Shown in pieces: positions 51,582 through 61,043 of a DNA stretch of 64,000 nt; the first letter of the stretch is position 1; every line of letters starts with the position of its first letter. The position numbers and the translations under genes are program-made. The stretch comes from Bryopsis sp. KO-2023 (lineage: Eukaryota; Chlorophyta; Ulvophyceae; Bryopsidales; Bryopsidaceae), in the NCBI GenBank assembly GCA_030272585.1, contig BSYQ01000007.1, forward strand, positions 3,104,001 through 3,168,000, in the 5' to 3' direction. The notes beneath the pieces were generated by a model. That model was not told where the DNA came from and did not search any database. It was given only the letters and a program-made list of their open reading frames with translations.

Positions 51582-52542
51582 CAGACGCCACAAAATAAGT
51601 TTCCATACTCTCCACCCAGTCGGATGCTCCTTCTCCCGTTTTCCCAAAGAACTGAGGAGGATTCCCCAGCCGGATAGGCGCAAAGTTCCACACATCAGGT
51701 ATAGATGGCCCTGCAGAACCTCCACTCGTCACTCCACTCGTCGCTCTCACTTGTCGGAACTTTTGCTCCAGTTCGTGTTTTGCTGCCAGTAACGATGCTT
51801 GGAGGTCGCTCTTCTGGGTTGCCATTTGCTCTTGCAGTTCCAGTAGTTTTTTGTGCATGCTTGACCCAGCCTCCAAGTTAATGCCCACAGCCGACTGCGC
51901 CGTCGACTGCTGCTCGGTTAGTTCCGTCATAGTAGCCACCAGGGTAGAGATCTTTGCATCCGTATCCGTCCGAAACTCCATCGCCTGGGTTTCCCGTAGG
52001 GTCTGGCTCAACGTTAGTTCGTCCAGCTTCTGCATTAGTTTCTGGTGGTTCGCTTGGCTGTCGAGGGTCACTTTCGACAGTTTCTGCTCCAGTTTCGTGC
52101 CCGCCTGTCGAACTTTCAGCATGTCTGCTCGGACGTCACCCGCCGATTTCTCCAGCAGTTCCAGTTTCCCGGTCGTCTCGACATGTCTGGTTTCGTTCGT
52201 AGTTCCAAGCTCAGCAACTTTCTCCTTTACAGTTTTGACTTTATCCTGTAGCCCGGCCCCAGCTTCATCAAGCTTGCCGACTGCCGTCGACAGTTTCTGT
52301 AAGGACTCTCCATGCTTATGCGCGAGCTTTTCGACTGCCAAGCCTGCCTTGTGAACCTTTGCGAACTCGTCGCCATGCTTATTCACCAGCTTCTCCACGT
52401 TCTGTCCTGCTTTGTGGATGTTTGCGATTTCTGTCTTTATCTCCAACCCTTCGAGTTCCCCGATTCGGTCTTCCAGTGCTTTGCACCCCGTCTTGAGTGC
52501 CGCCACCGCCTCCAACAGGTTATTAACGTCCTCCGCCGACAT
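51582..52542 (-). CDS. gag: Element A Gag, N-terminal part
   Basis: Starts at the ATG 52542, 81 bases inside the primer site. The first about 270 residues are a long coiled coil (LLEAVAALKTGCKALEDRIGEL and repeated Lys/Glu/Leu heptads). The start of the capsid-type gag domain follows (PIRLGNPPQFFGKTGEGASDWVESMETYFVA). Here the LARD is inserted; residues after FVAS in the unbroken local frame are LTR-derived and not Gag. The protein resumes at 16714. Confidence 0.88.
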
Positions 52543-52622
52543 TCTGGTTCTTTCCCCGGTCTCTCACGATGAACCCAATATCACAGGCTGCCCGATCGTT
52601 TGGGTGTAGCCCTGTACACTTC

Positions 52623-52634
52623 GCTCCGAAACCA
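52623..52634 (-). promoter_or_regulatory. Element A primer-binding site
   Basis: Minus strand TGGTTTCGGAGC, two bases inside the 5' LTR edge at 52637. Confidence 0.8.
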
Positions 52635-52636
52635 CT

Positions 52637-53003
52637 TGTAAGGACGCGGGGGATGGAAAGACTTAAAGGACTTACAATACAAGAACAACACGGTCTAAGG
52701 CGAGAAGCCTTAAGACTCGTCAACCGTTGACCCGGGTTCGAATCCCGTCAACGGTCACAACCGTAACTGGCTGCAACTTCAGCTCACGTGACCCCGGACT
52801 ACACCGTCCGGATACAGTCACACACGATCATCCGTTCCCTGACTCTATCACATCATATTACGTCACCCGGTCAGACGGCTACATAACCGTTCTAACCGAT
52901 ATGACAACCGTAGCTCACTGGTTCGCACCAGCGACCGTTACTAGACTCGATACTGAGAGGTCCCGGGATCAAATCCCACCTCTCGCACTTTAGAACTGTC
53001 ACA
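52637..53003 (-). repeat. Element A 5' LTR (367 bp)
   Basis: Pairs with 10870-11236. Carries the same two tRNA-like segments (52690-52757, 52904-52987). Followed by CCCTT, the target duplication. Confidence 0.93.
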
Positions 53004-53023
53004 CCCTTAACCACATTGCCGAC

Positions 53024-53405
53024 CAGTGTATTTTTGTTCAATTTCACTGACCCCAAAGTGGCCCTAAATTTGGCCGTTTCATCCAGTTGTGGCTCTTTTG
53101 TGGCCCCAATTTGTCCGAAAAAAATAGAATGTTGCCCCAACTTCAAAAACAGAAATTACAAGCCTTAGTGTTTATATAGCATTTACTTAATGTTGTTGGT
53201 TTTGATTTTTGTGGAAACTCGATTGATTTCTTGGATGTGGCCCAGACCTTACAAACTTTAGGTGAATGTGGCCCTTTTGTGGCCCCAAAATCATCTTGTA
53301 ATAAAACGTTTTGGCCCTTTTGTGGCCCCAAAATTTGCCATTCTGATTTTTTTGGGGGCCAAAATGGGCCAAAAGGGCCACAATGGGCCACAAAAAAATA
53401 CACTG
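53024..53405. mobile_element. hAT-type MITE (382 bp)
   Basis: Ends CAGTGTATTTTTG and CAAAAAAATACACTG form terminal inverted repeats. Both sides carry the 8-bp duplication TTGCCGAC (53016-53023, 53406-53413), which is the hAT signature. The interior is made of GTGGCCC/GGGCCAC and CCAAAA/TTTTGG words in both orientations and encodes nothing. It lies in the same host segment as the recombinase relic, just right of the element A insertion point. Confidence 0.82.
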
Positions 53406-53580
53406 TTGCCGACATGGTGAACTCCGTTCCGTCTGACTCCTGGCTTGACCCGTACTTATCTCGTACCCTATCCCGATTTAGTCCTATGACCTAATCCTAC
53501 CACACACCTCATCCTCGACTCACGACTACCACTCATTTCCTCACCCCATCTGCAACGGCTGCGACTCTGCAAGTCTGCCA
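53406..53580. other. Host sequence between MITE and element E
   Basis: Short stretch that was continuous with 10869 before element A inserted. The left edge of E is somewhere near its end but is not resolved. No gene seen. Confidence 0.4.
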
Positions 53581-53900
53581 GCCAAGCTGAAGGTGAAACA
53601 AAAGGGAGACCAAGGTGCAAAGCACTCCAAACAAGGTTAAAGCTAGGTTAAAACCAAGTGTATCAATACCCTAGAGGCGCTGCCCAAATACCCTGCTGCA
53701 GCACCTCTGACAAGACCTGATCCCCTGATCAGACAACTACTGAGCTGACACAGTGAACCCATCACTGTATCAGGTCAGATCACAGAATGTTCTGAGCTGC
53801 CAGTTCAGCAGGGACACCTGCTGAGCTGCCAGCTCGCCAACCTACAGTCAGATCTCCTGATTCAGGGCCCAGCAGGCTCTGAATCAGGCGATTCACTACA
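53580..53900 (-). repeat. Probable element E 3' LTR (left edge uncertain)
   Basis: On the minus strand a polypurine tract AGGTGGGGAGGAA (plus 53901-53914) is followed at once by TGTAGTGAATCGCC, the form of an LTR start. The left boundary is set only by a composition change near 53580. Confidence 0.5.
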
Positions 53901-55263
53901 TTCCTCCCCACCTGAACTGCAGTAGCCCCTACTGCAACTTAGAAAGAAAAAACCCAAGAGACTGCAAGCTAACAAAACCCATACCAGTGAAGAACTTCTT
54001 AGTCCAACTTCTGCCAATGAAAAACTCATATCTGCAATTCAGACCTGATCCAATGTATCGAATTAAAATAAAACATCTTTCAGATTTCAGTCACTGATAA
54101 TCAAGTCCCAAAAATGAATGTAACCATACCAAGTCCTGCCACTGGAAATTGCTATCCCTTATGCACTCTGACACAACCATAACTTTCACAGGGACCCAAT
54201 TTCCCACAGAAATGTTTCAGCTCAACATACTATCCATGGACCTGTAATATAGAAATCAGAGCCCTTCTTTCAAGCAAACACTGCACTCCATCTGCAGTCT
54301 GAAATAGAACCCAAATCTCTCATTTTTCCAGCCCCTCAAGTGTTGTAATTCTGCCACTGATTTGTCAAACCAATTTCCATATTCAAAACTGAAATAAAAA
54401 CTCCATGCAGGTTGCTGTATCTGCCCTTTTAACCAGCCATACTCAAGTGGCAACAAATACCAACCTCACAAAGATAAAAACCCATTTGACTGAACTTGCA
54501 ATGTATCAACAGGTGAACCATTTTCATAACCAAAACAGGTTGCAAACTTCAGAGTTTTCATCTCAACCTGACCAGAAACTGCAAAAGAGATCCTTGTCCA
54601 CCTCCAACACACTGATCACCAGAAACTGGACAGCCGTAAGGGTTTAACCCTGCCTGAAAAATTCCACTTCCAACACACTGATCACCAGAAACTGGACAGC
54701 CCTTGAAAAATTCCACTTCCAACACACTGATCACCAGAAACTGGACAGCCCCAAATCACCAACTCTTTCACTGCACCCACTGAGCAAATCACCTTCAATC
54801 CTGCCACATACAACTCCCATGGTTGTAGGTGATTTGCCGGGTCAGTATCGGGTGGCTGTTTACCTTCGTCGGGCGTTGGATTCTCGAGCTCAGTGGCTTG
54901 AGGCTCAGCCGTGACGTGGTTTTTGTTTGTTTGTTTTGTGTTTGTTTGTTTCGTTTTGTTTGTTGGTCGTTTGTGGTGGGCGTTTGACAGTAGTTTTCGC
55001 TCTCCTTTTGGTTGTTGCTTGGTGTTCCGGGTTTCTTTTTCTTGGGAACGTTTTTTGACAATACTTTCTGATACATTGATTCCTTCGTGATGGGTCTCTC
55101 GTTGATTGTACTGGGGTTTTATTGGAGACTTCATCTTCTATGGACTTTTGGACATGGCTGAGACATTGTATGTGGTTGCAACAGGGCGGATTGGCCCTTC
55201 GCAACATGTAATTTCTGTTTCTGTTTCTGTTTCCCATGGTCACACCTCCTGTCGATTCCTGCC
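53901..55263 (-). other. Element E 3' non-coding region
   Basis: 1.36 kb between ORF3 and the LTR. It includes a three-unit tandem repeat (54600-54753) and a TTTG-rich stretch (54917-54972). Open frames here are low-complexity; none is convincing. Confidence 0.5.
54600..54753. repeat. Tandem repeat, three units of about 49 bp
   Basis: Units begin CCAC(C/T)TCCAACACACTGAT and share GATCACCAGAAACTGGACAG. The first unit carries an extra block of about 16 bases with a GGGTTTAACCC palindrome; the third is truncated. Confidence 0.85.
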
Positions 55264-56130
55264 TCAGGTCGCCGGACGTTTCAAGCCCCTCTTTGGCGCA
55301 AGCGCGGGCACACTCCAGCGAACCTCTCGCAGCGGCACGCATTCACGATTGGTTCGTCCCGGGGAGGCTGGTTGCGTCGGCAGGGGTGGACTGACGAGCG
55401 CGATTCGCAAGGACGTCAGCACCCTCGGCGCCATGGCCGTGTGCACCCGAAGCTGGCACAGCCCACACTCTTTCGCTGCATCCACCGAAACCCCCTTTCG
55501 CGTTTCGCTGAGTTGCCCGACCACGTCCAAGCTCCCGTCTGGGTTTGTCTTCTCCACCGTTACGTCTGGCGCGTACCAGAGTCTCTGGACACAGAGGTCT
55601 CTGCAGCATATCCTGTGCTTCCGACATGGGAGCTCCCGCACTGGTGCCCCAAGAGACCTCGCCGTCTTGAAGCAAAGCGAACAGCCACGTCCCGTTTCTT
55701 TCAGCGCCGTCTCCATCTCACTCTTTTGGCCTGCTGCAGGTTTTTCTGGTTCAGGGAGCCCTGTGTCCAGGAAGCCGAAGGACAACTCCTCTTCGGAATC
55801 CAACCGCGTTACTGGCATTTTCTTCGCCCACTCTCGCCACGCTTTCAGCTCACTTTCGGCAGCACTCAGAGACCCTTGCAGCTTCCACTTTTCCTGCTCC
55901 ACCTTTTGGCACTTGCTCCTCAGCTTTTCCAACTCCGCAACGTCGACTGCCCTCTTCCGCAGAACCTGCACAGCCTCCTCAAACGCCACAACCTCATCTG
56001 CCCCCTTGATCACGTCGGCTTTCTCCATCGCTGCCGCAGGGATAACCACAGGGGCAGCCTCTGCTGGCTCACTGCTGCTGGCGGGGGTTGAGACGATAAG
56101 GGCGGTCTGGTTTGCTGGTTGCTGATCCAT
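55264..56130 (-). CDS. Element E ORF3: short coiled-coil/RING-like protein
   Basis: 288 codons from the ATG at 56130 (MDQQPANQ...); an upstream in-frame ATG at 56226 is possible. A Pro/Ala/Ser-rich start is followed by a coiled coil (about 35-105; VAELEKLRSKCQKVEQEKWKLQ). The Cys/His cluster is C-x2-C-x15-C-x2-H-x2-C (CSLC ... CRKHRICC), another Cys in CRDLC, and about 41 residues later CGLC. The order equals that in C and D ORF3, with Cys instead of His at the sixth ligand, closer to the canonical C3HC4 RING. It lies directly downstream of pol. About half the length of the other two ORF3 proteins; the acidic middle is missing. Confidence 0.7.
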   Translation of the reverse strand: MDQQPANQTALIVSTPASSSEPAEAAPVVIPAAAMEKADVIKGADEVVAFEEAVQVLRKRAVDVAELEKLRSKCQKVEQEKWKLQGSLSAAESELKAWREWAKKMPVTRLDSEEELSFGFLDTGLPEPEKPAAGQKSEMETALKETGRGCSLCFKTARSLGAPVRELPCRKHRICCRDLCVQRLWYAPDVTVEKTNPDGSLDVVGQLSETRKGVSVDAAKECGLCQLRVHTAMAPRVLTSLRIALVSPPLPTQPASPGRTNRECVPLREVRWSVPALAPKRGLKRPAT

Positions 56131-56304
56131 ATTGACTCCTTCCTTTCGAACGATAAGCTCCTCTTTCTCCTTTCCTGCTCTGCGCACGTAACTTGCTAGA
56201 CAGCTTCTTGTTCCAGTATACTGCACTCTTTTCGCTGTTTCTGTCAGGGGTTGCTTCAGTCTGTCAGAGATATCGACCTGTCACCTCTGCTTGGTCGGGT
56301 CCTT

Positions 56305-56711
56305 TCAGCTCCTTATCTCAAACTCACGTAACTTGTCCGGTGCGTTTCGCAAGTTTCTGGCAGGCTCCCATGTATCCTCTGATTGGTCATAGCCCTGCCA
56401 CCTGACAAGGTACTGCTTCCTGCCTCTGACAGTCCTTTCTGCAAGAATCCTGTCCACCAGGTATTCCTCTTGCCCCTCAACCAGCTCTGGTTCAGGCTGC
56501 AGTGTGTGTGTCCTCCTGGCTGGAAAACTGCCCTCCTGATCAATAAAGGCAGGCTTCAGCTTGGACACATGAAACACATCATGGATTCGCCAATGCCCTG
56601 GCAGCCTCAACCTGACTGCCACCTCTGACAGCCTTTCTACCACTTCAAATGGCCCACAGAACTTTGCAGTTAGTTTCCTGCTCAGTACATCAGGTAGGGG
56701 TAAGTCCTTGG
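56305..56711 (-). pseudogene. pol: Element E pol, 3' end (integrase C-terminus and chromodomain)
   Basis: Continues pol after the foldback insertion. LPLPDVLSRKLTAKFCGPF is the usual integrase C-terminal (GPF) region. It ends with chromodomain residues EYLVDRILAER and YLVRWQGYDQSEDTWEP. The 8-bp target duplication GTCCTTGG of the insertion lies at 56704-56711. Confidence 0.88.
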
Positions 56712-57116
56712 CAGAGCTGGGCAGTAACCCGTTTGTAACGCACCGTACCGTAACGCACAGGGTCGGTACAGTAACGTGTCCGGTCGGTGCACGCACCGAC
56801 CGGACGTTACAACACGTTGCACACGTTACAACAACGACCCAGTCGGTGCAACAACGTCCAAGTCCGGTACAACAACGATCCGACGTTACTGTAACGCCAA
56901 AGCGTTGTTGTAACGCAGTACGTTATCAGTAACGTCTACACCGGCTGCTACAACGTCCGCACCGAGGCAAGACGTTACAACAACGATCGGTTGCGTTACG
57001 TGTAACGATAACACGTTACAACAACGGCCAGGTCGGTACAACAACGTAATGGCGTTGCAGTAACGTCATGTGGATGACGTACAAAGTAACCCCCGCAAGG
57101 TCCCGAGAACCCAAGA

Positions 57117-57197
57117 GAACCCAGTGGGATTCGAACACCGTACCGCACGGTGTCGAGTCATCTACACTGAGCGCTAAGCCAAGTGGACCACGATAAC
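57117..57197 (-). other. tRNA-like segment, left palindrome arm
   Basis: Mirror image of 57277-57357. The minus strand shows A box TGGTCCACTTGG (57190-57179) and B box GTTCGAATCCC (57136-57126). Confidence 0.5.
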
Positions 57198-57276
57198 TTT
57201 GTGGTTGTTGCAATAATATACCCTAATTTCACAGAATTACAAACAGATTAAGGTATATGATCGCAACAGCCACAAA

Positions 57277-57357
57277 GGTATCGTGGTCCACTTGGCTTAG
57301 CGCTCAGTGTAGATGACTCGACACCGTGCGGTACGGTGTTCGAATCCCACTGGGTTC
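57277..57357 (+). other. tRNA(Ser/Leu)-like segment, right palindrome arm
   Basis: A box TGGTCCACTTGG (57284-57295). A possible anticodon loop GTAGATG with U33 would give AGA. An extended variable-arm hairpin CACCGT/ACGGTG follows, then B box GTTCGAATCCC (57338-57348). The long variable arm is typical of class II (Ser/Leu) tRNAs. The acceptor stem does not pair, so it is probably a tRNA-derived pol III promoter unit and not a working tRNA. Confidence 0.5.
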
Positions 57358-57674
57358 TCTTGGGTTCTCGGGACCCTGCGGGGGTTACTTTGTACGTCAT
57401 CCACATGACGTTACTGCAACGCCATTACGTTGTTGTACCGAACGTCGTACTGTCTGTGTCGGTACAACAACGTCGGTGACACGTTGCAACAACGACCCGA
57501 TGTTGGGTGCCGGTCGTTGGCGATAACGTATCGTACCGACCCAGTACCGATGTTGTACCGTACCGTAAAAAAAATTCGTACCGCACCGTACCGTAACGAC
57601 CCATTACGGTACGGTACGGTGCGTAACGTGTCGTACCGTACCGTAGGGGGTCGTTACGGTACTGCCCAGCTCTG

Positions 57675-60472
57675 GTCCTTGGTTGCCAGAAGAACTTTTT
57701 CGCCTGGCTCAAAGCCCCCTCCCCGCCTGGTTTGATCCGCCACCTGGCGTTGTCGATCCTGAGCTTGAGCAATGTTGTCTCTGCCAGCAAGCAGGGCTTG
57801 CTGCCAAGTAGTCCACCAATCATCCACCGCAGGGCAGGCTGTAGTTGCTACAGCACTTGCAGGAGTTCGGGGATTCTGCCCGTACATGAGGAAAAAGGGA
57901 GAGAATCCTGTAGTGGCATTGACGCTGGAGTTGTAAGCAAACTCTGCAGCAGCCAAATGCTCTTCCCAATCTGCACCTGCAGGCTCAACATAACTTCGCA
58001 GAATCTCCTGCACAGTTCTGTTAGCCCTTTCTGTCTGCCCGTCTGTCTCAGGGTGGTAACTACTAGACATTGCCAATCTAGTATTTGCTCTCTTCCACAG
58101 AGCTCTCCAAAAATTACTAGTGAACCGACTGTCTCTATCCGAAACAATCTCTTGAGGCAACCCAAAGAAACGAACTACATTCTGAAAAAACAAATCTGCA
58201 ACACCTGCTGCAGTTACCGTTTGTTTGGTTGGAATCAGTCGCAACATCTTACTGAATCTGTCCACTACCACAAGCAAATAATCTGACCCCTTCCTGGTTT
58301 TAGGCAAAGGGCCTACAAAATCCATTGAAACACTGGACCACCTGCCATCAGGAATAGGCAGAGGCTGCAGCTTACCCATAGGCCTTTGATTAGAAGCCTT
58401 ATTTCTCTGACAGGGGATGCAATTCTTGACATACTTCTGTACTGTGCCTGAAATGCGTGGCCAGAAGTAATGCGCCTGCACTCTGACCAGCGTTTTTCGT
58501 CTGCCCAGATGTCCTGCCAATGCTGATTCATGGCAGTCATGGAGCAACTTCTCCCTGAGCCCGTCTGCATCAGGTATCCACCATTTCCAGGCATTGCAAA
58601 CCCTTCTCCAAAGCCTCTGACCATCCCATTTCACATGAGCTGGTCTGTAGTGTGCCTCAATCAATTGCTTGCACAAAGGATCCTTTTGATAGGCCTCCTT
58701 GACCTCCTCCTGAAATCCCTGGGTCAGGTTCAATCTTGCTTGTGCATTGACTTCAGGCTGCTCCTTTGCAGTCTGATGTGTGGCCCTGCTCAGTGCATCT
58801 GCCACCACATTGTCTCTTCCAGGTCTGTACTTGATCTCAAACTTGAAGGATTGCAAGGTCTCCATCCACCTTGCCTGCCTCTTGGACAACTGAGGCTGAG
58901 TCTGCAGATACTTCAGTGGTGCATGATCAGTGTGCACCACAAATTCCTGAGCATCCAGATAGTGCCTCCAAACCTTTAGTGCATGTACAATTGCCAAGAG
59001 CTCCTTCTCATGGGTAGCATAATTCAGTTCTGCAGGTTGCAGTTTCCTGCTTTCATAGGCCACAGGCTGCTGACCCTGTCCATGGTCCTGTGTAAGGACT
59101 GCTCCAATAGCATAGTCTGAAGCATCAGTGGTGACTTCAAACTTCAATCCTGGGTCAGGCACCAACAACACTGGTGCAGACATCAATGCCTCCTTAATAT
59201 CCTGCATTGACGCAGCTTCCCTTTCTGTCCATTGCCAGCTTGCTTCCTTCTTTAGCAAGGCAGTCAATGGCTTAGCCCTGGCAGAGAAGTCCTTGATGAA
59301 CCTTCTGTAGTAATTTGCCAGGCCAAGGAAGGATCTGAGGTCCTTCACTGACGTTAAGGGAGGCCAGTCCTTGATGATCTGCACTTTGTTCTGCAACACC
59401 TGTATACCTGCAGCACTCACTTCATGCCCCAAAAACTCCACCTGCATCTTGCAGATGTCACATTTAGTAGCTGAAGCATACAGTTTCTGTTCCCTCAGTC
59501 TCTGCAGCACTTTCTGCAAGTGAACCTTGTGTTCAGCCCAATTCCTGCTGTAAACCAAAATGTCATCCAGATAAACTATGCAGAAAATATCCAAGAAATC
59601 ATGAAGAACATGGTTCATGGTGTTCATAAAGGTGGCAGGGGCATTTGTCAGCCCAAAAGGAAGAACCACATATTCAAAAAGCCCATATCTAGTGCGGAAG
59701 GCCGTCTTTTCTGAATCTGCAGGGTCCAACCGCACTTGATGATAACCTGAGCAGAGATCTATTTTACTGAAACAACGAGCTCCTTGAATCTGATCTAGCA
59801 ACTCCTCAATCCTTGGAATAGGATACCTGTTTTTCACTGTCAGTTTATTCAGTGCCCTGAAATCGACACACATTCTCAACTTCCCATTTTTCTTTGGAAC
59901 GAATAAAACTGGTGATCCCCAGGGTGACTTGCTAGGTCTGATAAAACCCTGTTTCAGCAACTCTGCCAACTGCTTTTTCAGTTCTTCTCTCTCTGCAAAA
60001 CTAGCCCTGTAAAGTCCCTTCTTTACTGGTTCTGCCCCTTCCACAAGTTCTATCTTGTGGTTAACACCTCTGTCAGGAGGTAACTCCTGAGGCAGTTCTT
60101 CTTTGAACAAATCCTGAAACTCTTTTCTGATTTCTTTTTCCAACTGCGAAGCCTCACTTTCTTCCTCTGAGACTGTATCTGCAAAACTGCCTTTCACTGC
60201 TTCAGTACTTTCTAACCCATTTATTGCATGCTCAACATCCACTTCTTTCAAATGAAGTAAATATATAGGTCTGCCCTTGCGAGCAACCTGTGCGAACTCT
60301 GTTGCAGACATCAGATCCAATTCTGCTGTACTGCAATCTTCTACTCTACCAGTCTGCATTCTAAGTCTGACTGCTCCCTGAGGTGTCTGCAAGACCAACA
60401 ACTTCTTTTGCCAATCTATAACAGGGTTGTGTTTGCTTAACCAAGACATTCCTAACACCAGGTCGTACCTCC
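57675..60472 (-). pseudogene. pol: Element E pol, main part (protease end to integrase)
   Basis: Begins at the D2 insertion with the end of the protease (YDLVLGMSWLSKHNPVIDW). Reverse transcriptase has SKIDLCSGYHQVRL and catalytic YLDD (IVYLDDILVYSR). RNase H has TDASDYAIGAVL. The integrase has the zinc domain ending CIPCQRNK and the core motifs SMDFVGPLP, VSDRDSRFTS and ETDGQTERANR. It stays open to the foldback insertion in LLATKDQSW. The coding capacity seems intact apart from the two insertions, so they are recent relative to E. Confidence 0.9.
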
Positions 60473-60898
60473 TGTTAGTCTTTTAGCGCTATACGAGGTA
60501 GTTTGGGATAGAGCCGAGGGTGGCTGACGCATGTGGGTTCACGAGTAAGACAGATTAGACCCAGAGTTTGGGGCATGCGTCAGCGTACTACACTTAGGGG
60601 TACTTAAGAGGCCCACTCGTTGTTTTGACATTCTTATTCACCTTACTTTGTAAGAACTCGGGATTCGTGGGATTGGTGTGTTCCCGCTTGTGTGTGTGTT
60701 TGTGTGTGTGTGTGTTAAGTGTTTGCCTGACGCAATCACTTCCCAACCCAAGTGCTCTAGTAGCGTTCACAACCGCGCTAGCTAGAGAGTTGTCTAAACC
60801 AACAAACCCCACAAGTATACTTGCGTTAGCCAGCAAGTTATCACGAATCCAATCAACACAGCCGACCACTATTGCGTCACCCACAAGCTTCACTATCA
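60473..60898 (+). repeat. Element D2 5' LTR (426 bp)
   Basis: Differs from the D LTRs at several sites, for example TTCACGAG for TTCGCGAG near 60539 and GTGTGTTAAG for GTGTCTAAG near 60711, so it comes from a separate insertion lineage. Confidence 0.93.
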
Positions 60899-60900
60899 AT

Positions 60901-60912
60901 TGGTTTCGGAGC
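60901..60912 (+). promoter_or_regulatory. Element D2 primer-binding site
   Basis: TGGTTTCGGAGC two bases after the LTR. Confidence 0.85.
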
Positions 60913-61043
60913 AGGGCAAGAACTTTAAGTTCTTGAGATCGAAACTTGTGAACGTGGCGCAACAAACGTTTTTGTTTGTTTGTTTGGTAGAGAGAAACTC
61001 CAACCGTGGTTGTTGAGTACTCCCAAATAGTGGCTGAGAGACC

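Larger units (their letters stand above)
10870..53003 (-). mobile_element. Element A: chromodomain Ty3/gypsy LTR retrotransposon, split by the LARD nest
   Basis: Two 367-bp LTRs, at 10870-11236 and 52637-53003, start TGTAAGG and end GTCACA on the plus strand, and are flanked by the target duplication CCCTT (10865-10869 and 53004-53008). The primer site lies next to the right LTR, so transcription runs on the minus strand. A 34,867-bp insertion (16715-51581, TSD CAGAC) interrupts gag; without it A is 7,262 bp. I found one LTR difference (C/G at about 11074 versus 52839). This is the outermost and oldest insertion of the nest. Confidence 0.93.
56712..57674. mobile_element. Foldback hAT-type element with tRNA-like arms (963 bp)
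   Basis: Terminal inverted repeats CAGAGCTGGGCAGTA / TACTGCCCAGCTCTG and the 8-bp duplication GTCCTTGG (56704-56711, 57675-57682) fit hAT. The interior consists of GTTACAACAACG and CGTACCGTAACG-type words around a large palindrome (about 57035-57441) with a short centre near 57225-57252. Each palindrome arm carries a class II tRNA-like segment. No transposase, so it needs an enzyme in trans. Its insertion kills pol of E. Confidence 0.85.
53580..60472 (-). mobile_element. Element E: three-ORF chromodomain Ty3/gypsy element, broken, 5' part outside the window
   Basis: Minus-strand order in the window: protease end, reverse transcriptase, RNase H, integrase, chromodomain, ORF3, 3' LTR. Its pol is interrupted by a foldback hAT-type element (56712-57674) and upstream by D2 (from 60473). 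gag and the 5' LTR must lie right of D2. The left border is approximate because only one LTR is present. Confidence 0.8.

Noticed and set aside
53143..53415. Minus-strand open frame with GP/WP repeats
   Set aside because: Lies entirely within or across the MITE and translates GGCCC words.
54682..55134. Possible fourth ORF in element E downstream of ORF3
   Set aside because: Lys/Thr/Gln low-complexity from TTTG-rich DNA and the tandem repeat; no motif and no counterpart in C or D.
57277..57357. A functional tRNA-Ser gene
   Set aside because: A box, variable arm and B box are present, but the acceptor stem does not pair and the anticodon stem has a bulge.
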